DNA from: Pyxicephalus adspersus
Taxonomy: Eukaryota; Chordata; Amphibia; Anura; Pyxicephalidae
DNA: 64,000 nucleotides
Direction: 5' to 3'
Assembly: GCF_032062135.1 (NCBI RefSeq)
Contig: NC_092863.1
Location: 16,006,997 to 16,070,996, forward strand
The notes beneath the pieces are model-generated. The model searched no databases and was not told where the DNA came from. It was given only the letters and a program-made list of their open reading frames with translations. Positions 59,101 to 64,000 of this stretch are shown here, piece after piece (positions within the stretch are counted from its first letter, which is position 1; every line of letters starts with the position of its first letter). The position numbers were made by a program, and so were the translations under genes.

Positions 59101-62100
59101 GGATGCCTCTGTCCAAACCAGTAATGAGACGCCCAATGCCAACAAATCCAGCAACTGCGATCCCTCTGTCATAGCTGTGGAGTTCAGAGAAAAGAGAATT
59201 GGAGAGAATATTTGTCACTATTCTTAAAAGATTTTTTCATTTTCCTGATTTCGGTTTTAATCATGAGAATAGATGACAAAACCTGTTGTCTGAAGTTATC
59301 TATGGGTGTCTATAGAATGTAGGAATGCACACAGTATTCCAGGTTTAAAATCCATGATAACTGGACAAGTCCAAACAAACGTATCACCATGATGACCAAA
59401 TAAAACTATGATTTTGCAAGATTTCTGTGGTCATTGATGGGAAATAGGTACAGCTTAAGGTTGCCCCAAGACCATAAAGTTGGTATTCCCAGTAGCCTTC
59501 TTATATCATCATTGTAGCTTCAAATGTTCCAGGGTCCATTTGGTGCTTCTTTAGCTTCTAAGGGTGAGCTCTGCCTACCATTTTCAGCTACTTGAACCTT
59601 TCAATTTGCCACTGAGGCCATTTTCATTTGGAGGCCATACAAAGGCCATAATGGAGGAAAGATACAGCCCAGAACTCAACCACAGAAGATATTTGCTGTC
59701 AGCATGTCTTGGGTTTTGGGAAAACTAAGGCACTCTGAAGCAGTGGCATAGAGCTCACAATCCTAGCAGTTGAAAGTGATGAAGGATGTTTTAGCCAACG
59801 CCTTCATCAACCAATACAACGAAATACGTAAAATTGTGAATTTGTCATATGGTGACACAGATAGCTTTAAATGGGGTTCTAAATCTTCTCAATATATACA
59901 AACTGTACAAAATGTGGATTTTGCTTATACTTTACCTGCTTACAGAGCATTTTTTATTTCATATTTCCTATAGTTATTCCTATTCTATCATTTGTGTCTG
60001 AATAGTTACAAAACTAGTATATAGTCCACAGCAGGCAAAAATCAGAATTATACTGTACGGCAGTGCCAGGCACAGAGAGCCTAATATTCTCAAGCAATGG
60101 GACCATATCAAGCACCACATGAGACCATTGGGCAGTTTATCTTGTGTCATTAGAGCAATATTAGGCAACTGTATGTAATCCAAATGCATCTTAGCACCTG
60201 CAGAGAATATCTGCAATCAGTTGGTAGGGTTTACATTTTCTCCCCCAGAAAAGAGAATGATAAAAAAGAACAGAATATTTCCTACAGTTTCAGACAATGT
60301 GGTATCATTCAAGGACACAGCGGCTTATCCTTTTACAAGCAAATACAGAAAGATGGTTTTACTTAAAAGATGGAAGAATTTATGAGTGCCTAGTATGTCC
60401 AAAACAATTTATATCATGTTGCACTTACAACAAAAGGCAAATAAATTTGGGATTTTCTATGCCATCTGGGCTACAAAATACACATCTATAGGGTAATACA
60501 TGATCTATCATTGACGGGCCATGGCGTATAGGTATAAAGCAGGCAATGTGGCTCCTATGAATTTGTACCATTTATGGATATTCTATCATTCAGAATTTCT
60601 CAAAAGAGATATGATAAGAGAAAAGGAACTCCAATAACAATTATCAGTAAGAAGACAGTGAAATAATCATGTATATTGTTACATTATGTTCATTTACTGC
60701 TCACTGAACTCAGTGAGATACCTTTCCATCAATAAGAACTCTGGGGTCATTGAAGATGTTATCAGTCTTTGATGCCTTGTGGCTGGAATCCCTGAGCCTG
60801 TACTCAGCAATTAGTCATTTGGCATGACTGGTATAGTTCTTAACATGTCCTGGAGATATGAAGACATCCAATTCTATCAGGTTAATACACGTTCACCACT
60901 CCTAACTTTGGTATTTTACCAGAGTAGCAAACTATCTCACTATTCCCAGTAATTAAAATCAGTGCAACTGCAATGTATTCTAGGGACGCATGGAAAAATA
61001 AGCTAGGGGCTTTGGGTCTAGGGTACAAAGTTCGGCACCAATGGTTTCCACGTTAAGCTGTTAGTGGAGTCCTTTGCTGAATTCCTATCCCAATCAAATG
61101 AAATGAGTGTATGCGAAGGGAAACCAGTAAGAACCAATCATAGGCAGATAATTTGTGTTTTTTTGAGTTGGATAATTACAGTTTTGTATTTACACCAGGG
61201 CAGAATGAGCAGAGGGATAAGCTTTCCATGTTCTACTACTTCTTTCTCCAAAGTCAGGTTGGGGTCAGGTTCTTGACCAAGAGCTGCTCGCTGCTCCTGC
61301 GTAAGAGGAGCTCCAGGATCTGGTGGTGCCATCTTGTTACCTTGATCTCTACACAGAAGACCAGGACCTTTGGCAACTAAAACAAATTTAGAATATTTTC
61401 ACATGTCTTTTTTAACCTAGATAAATATGGAAATAGGAAATGAGAACCTCAAATACTACTAAGCTTCTCACTAATTAGGTGGAGGGCCTTTTGGTTCCTT
61501 TTAGCCACCTCACTATAAAGTGTCTACATGTTCTATCATCAAACCATGGTGGTGACGATGGCCAACCAGCTCAAAACAGCTGTATACATTTGTGAAAAAA
61601 TATCTCTATATTACATTATGTGCACAATGAAGGTATGCAGTGCATTACTATGCAGACATCCACAAATATTAATCCTAGATAGCCCTGGCTGCATATTCTT
61701 ACCCAACTCCATCTCCCCTAGGGAAATGCCTATACATATGCTGTGATATAACACAGTAACTGTAACAGTAATAACTGTTCATTGCACATTTATAAAGCAA
61801 ACTAGCTTATTAGCTTTGTTCAAACTAGCTTACTATTGGTTGAAGTGCTAATGTGGATGTTCATTGGGAGAACTTATTTACAAAAATGTGTTATAGTCCA
61901 TGGCAACAGTGCAATCACAACATTGAAATGAAATTTCAATAATTTAGTGACCCAGGCACGTATGTTTTTTAGGAACTGTCTCACCTGGTACAAGGTTTAT
62001 ATTCAGCCTTGGAAGCTGCCATTGCCCAAATAGTAGAGTTGGTGCCAGTTACGAGCCTGATACATTACCAGGCATCATTATAAAAGAGGGTTCTGTCCAA

Positions 62101-64000
62101 AATTAAAACTTTCTGGGCGTCAGGCACCGATAGCTTTGTATGAGAGCATTTGTCCCTTTGATAATTATTTACAGCACTATCTTGAATCATAGTAATGTTC
62201 ACTCTTATGAAGAACTTTTCTTATTTTTTCCCTGCTGGTCTGGTAAATACTTAATTGTTTTTCCCATGACATGTGTTTTGTAGGGTTAGTAGAAAAGCGT
62301 GGGCCAGATTTCCCCAGGAACCATCCTGGGATGCAGAGTGATGGGGCTGAACAGGCCTGCTGTGTTGGGAAGTCTTTCCTGTGCTGCAGGCAGAGCTTGG
62401 CCCAGCCACGTCTACAAATAGAGGGCTGGGACTCCGACACCCACCCCACACACACAACTTGCAGCTATATACACTGGTAATTCGCCTGGCCTTCCAATAC
62501 ACTGCCAGTATGTAACTGAAGGGGGAGGGACAGCATGGAACAAAGGCCCCAAATAGTGGAAGAGTACGAACTAAGCTCTACTGTATGGAAAGCATCTTTT
62601 AAATTCATTACTGTGCAGGATATATTATATGGAGATGCCGATAATAAAACCAGTGCAGTGCACATTCTTTGTCAAACTACAAATTGTTACATGCCACATG
62701 TACAATCTTCTATAAACTGGCCACACACAATACTTTTTGGTTGTACAATCTTTGTTGAATTCACCAACAGCTATGCAATGCGAGCTGGAATGAGCATTGA
62801 ATTAACTAGTTAGGTAGATCTTTATAATGTATAGTTTTTGGAGATTATACAATCAGATTGTAATATGGTCAGTGGTAGTGTGACAATGAGTGCAGCATAA
62901 AACTGACCATGCATAGTGCAAGTTGTGCAAAGGGTGGCCATGCATGCTACAATCTGGTTGTACAATCTCCTTTATTTTTATGGCCATAGGGGCTCACACT
63001 ATCACTCAGACCTATGAGAACATCTGGGCAATGGCAGATCAATACTGCATGCCATTGGATGCTCATGGGTAGACTGCAACTTTCCATCTCTTGCAGAACG
63101 ACATGATCCTTCCAGTGCATCTATTGAACCATAGGCAGGGCTGAAACTTTCAGTTCTTTAGAGATGAGAGCTTAGAAGCCATCCTGAGCCTTGTAGTGCA
63201 AGACTGAATGCCAAATTATGAAACATTTGTTCCACATCCGTCCTTTGTGTCCCCATCTACACAAGTTATTTATACAAACCTAGAGTAGATTAATAAAGGC
63301 CTCTCGTTACAATTGTCCTAAGATAATGAATGAATAAATATTGGGCCTGGTGATCACGAGCATGGTGAGAATGTCAATCAGTCCCAGGTCTTTCCAATTG
63401 TATAAAACTTTGGCAGAACATGTAATGGCTCTTTTCCCTGTACATGGTAATGGTAACATCCTAGATTCACAATGATACATGCAAAGCATTGGGCAATAGG
63501 AGGCACACATTATATGATCCTCTATATCAATCAATCAGCATGCAAATTGTGATCAACTACAGGTTGTCAATATACTCTCCACCTATCCAATTTCATCTTT
63601 ATATTCAATTAAAAGTGTCTGCAATGGATGTTAAAGTCAATGCAAGTTTTTGTTAAATGATTGTAAATCAATTAAGAAACAAAGTGGTGGTAAAATAGTT
63701 AAGCAGCTGACCAAAAAGAAATTGATTTGACTAATCAATTACAGATTAGCATTCTGCCCAAAAAAAAGCATTTTATATTGCATAGTGTGCAGCTACTATA
63801 AAACAGAGCCCGTGCAGCAACACACACTGTGCAATACAATGGTAGCATTCTATTATGTATGAAAACATTAAACTTTTAAAAAAGTACAAAATGCCTGCAA
63901 TGATATAATACACATTTTGTAGGTTTTTCCCCCTTCTATACAAATTGCATGCTGCAAACAAAAACCATATTACCTGGCATCAAACTTCACCCCATCTTTA
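52986..64000 (-). CDS. FKBP10: FK506-binding protein 10 (FKBP65), 5' end outside window
   Basis: An ER-lumen prolyl cis-trans isomerase that assists procollagen and elastin folding. Ten coding pieces on the minus strand (>=64000-63974, 59174-59029, 57956-57767, 57200-57055, 56535-56346, 56025-55880, 55612-55423, 55325-55183, 54360-54197, 53171-52986) give about 509 codons. They cover most of FKBP domain 1, all of domains 2-4, two EF-hands ([24 protein letters not shown]) and HEEL. HEEL and the FSTFLKNQV...LPGSD wording indicate FKBP10 rather than FKBP9, which ends HDEL; the NT5C3B neighbour agrees. Domains 1-3 keep the catalytic Phe-Asp of FD(S/A) and the Tyr of (G/A)YG. Domain 4 has YSS and GHG instead, so it is probably inactive, as in the mammalian protein. 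N-glycosylation sequons include NGT, NRT and NIT. Signal peptide and start lie beyond 64,000. Confidence 0.93.
53721..53960 (+). repeat. Dispersed family with GCGAAACGCGT core, copy 5
   Basis: CCTCTGAGGAACCC, a short spacer, then GGCGAAACACGTTGGG, in the last FKBP10 intron (53,172-54,196). The tail match to copy 2 is weak. Confidence 0.5.
54197..54360 (-). CDS. FKBP10: FKBP10 exon: end of domain 4 and EF-hand 1
   Basis: Encodes [20 protein letters not shown], then [18 protein letters not shown] and the canonical EF loop [12 protein letters not shown]. Donor GTGACT, acceptor TTGTTTCAG. Confidence 0.93.
55183..55325 (-). CDS. FKBP10: FKBP10 domain 4, second exon (143 bp)
   Basis: Encodes [20 protein letters not shown] through [20 protein letters not shown]. 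It is 3 bp shorter than its 146-bp counterparts. The usual Tyr of the AYG/GYG motif is His. Confidence 0.93.
55423..55612 (-). CDS. FKBP10: FKBP10 domain 3/4 junction exon (190 bp)
   Basis: Encodes [20 protein letters not shown] (end of domain 3), then [20 protein letters not shown] and DGTLIYSS (start of domain 4, missing the catalytic Asp). Confidence 0.93.
55880..56025 (-). CDS. FKBP10: FKBP10 domain 3, second exon (146 bp)
   Basis: Encodes [20 protein letters not shown] through [20 protein letters not shown]. Donor GTAAGT. Confidence 0.94.
56346..56535 (-). CDS. FKBP10: FKBP10 domain 2/3 junction exon (190 bp)
   Basis: Encodes [20 protein letters not shown] (end of domain 2), then [20 protein letters not shown] (start of domain 3). 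Donor GTAAAT. Confidence 0.94.
57055..57200 (-). CDS. FKBP10: FKBP10 domain 2, second exon (146 bp)
   Basis: Encodes [20 protein letters not shown] through [20 protein letters not shown]. Donor GTAAAT, acceptor TCCTTATAG. Confidence 0.94.
57767..57956 (-). CDS. FKBP10: FKBP10 domain 1/2 junction exon (190 bp)
   Basis: Encodes [20 protein letters not shown] (end of domain 1), then [20 protein letters not shown] and DGTYFDS (start of domain 2). Confidence 0.94.
58107..58360. repeat. 33-bp minisatellite in FKBP10 intron
   Basis: GGGACAGGACTGGCAG-type units recur with cores at about 58114, 58140, 58171, 58204, 58237, 58270, 58305 and 58338. Spacing is 31-35 bp except for the first step. Because 33 is divisible by three, several frames stay open through it; these are not genes. 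Confidence 0.8.
59029..59174 (-). CDS. FKBP10: FKBP10 domain 1, second exon (146 bp)
   Basis: Encodes [20 protein letters not shown] through [20 protein letters not shown]. Donor GTAAGT, acceptor ACTCCACAG. Confidence 0.94.
59175..63973 (-). other. FKBP10 intron (4.8 kb), no separate gene supported
   Basis: No clear gene. A GC-richer patch at 62,290-62,465 and a 65-codon minus frame at 61,138-61,332 (begins [14 protein letters not shown], good ATG context) stand out in composition, but I do not recognise either. The stretch 62,715-62,990 has GGTTGTACAATCT-type direct and inverted words, typical of another small dispersed element. Confidence 0.5.
63974..64000 (-). CDS. FKBP10: FKBP10 domain 1, first exon, partial
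   Basis: The last 27 bases of this exon are in the window. They encode KDGVKFDA plus two bases of Ser, matching the loop with the catalytic Phe-Asp. Donor GTAATA. The exon continues past the window edge. Confidence 0.85.

Noticed and set aside
1..64000. CRISPR array, bacterial operon, riboswitch or phage
   Set aside because: Introns, a SINE, vertebrate genes and poly(A) signals mark eukaryotic nuclear DNA. No regularly spaced direct repeats with unique spacers were seen.

Overview
The window is animal nuclear DNA, almost certainly vertebrate and most likely from a frog or toad. It holds four protein genes with GT-AG introns, all in the last 30 kb: ANKRD60 (+), NT5C3B (+), TMEM81 (-, nested inside NT5C3B intron 1) and FKBP10 (-, truncated by the right edge). 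The amphibian guess rests on AT-rich intergenic DNA crowded with short hairpin and terminal-inverted-repeat elements, a V-SINE-type SINE, and a repeat family carrying a GAGGAAGC...GCGAAACGCGT core. It is an inference. I could not run any database search.

Layout. Positions 1-35,700 contain no intact gene that I can support. They hold a dead transposon-type ORF (4303-5964, minus), a piggyBac-like miniature element, a full V-SINE, copies of several dispersed families (one nested in another with a 14-bp target duplication), a 495-bp hairpin-rich element, a 26-nt C run, minisatellites, and a stretch of homeodomain-type TAATTA sites around 25.1 kb. From 35.7 to 39.1 kb lies a four-exon ANKRD60 gene (302 aa), with two RFX X-box-like motifs just before its start. 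A CpG-containing promoter with YY1 and ETS motifs (41.7-41.9 kb) precedes NT5C3B, whose nine coding exons (42,006-50,269) join without a frame break into 324 codons. Single-exon TMEM81 (265 aa) runs antisense in NT5C3B intron 1 behind its own compact TATA, CRE-like and CArG promoter. FKBP10 converges on NT5C3B from the right. Its ten visible coding pieces show a repeated 190/146-bp exon pair per FKBP domain and end in two EF-hands and an HEEL ER-retention tail.

How the genes relate. FKBP10 (ER prolyl isomerase and collagen chaperone) and NT5C3B (7-methyl-GMP nucleotidase) are tail-to-tail neighbours in mammals as well, so this part looks ancestral. TMEM81 (sperm Ig-like membrane protein of the gamete-fusion complex) and ANKRD60 sit on other chromosomes in human. 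Their presence here, together with X-box and CRE-like motifs, suggests a small male-germline neighbourhood built around NT5C3B. That is inference.
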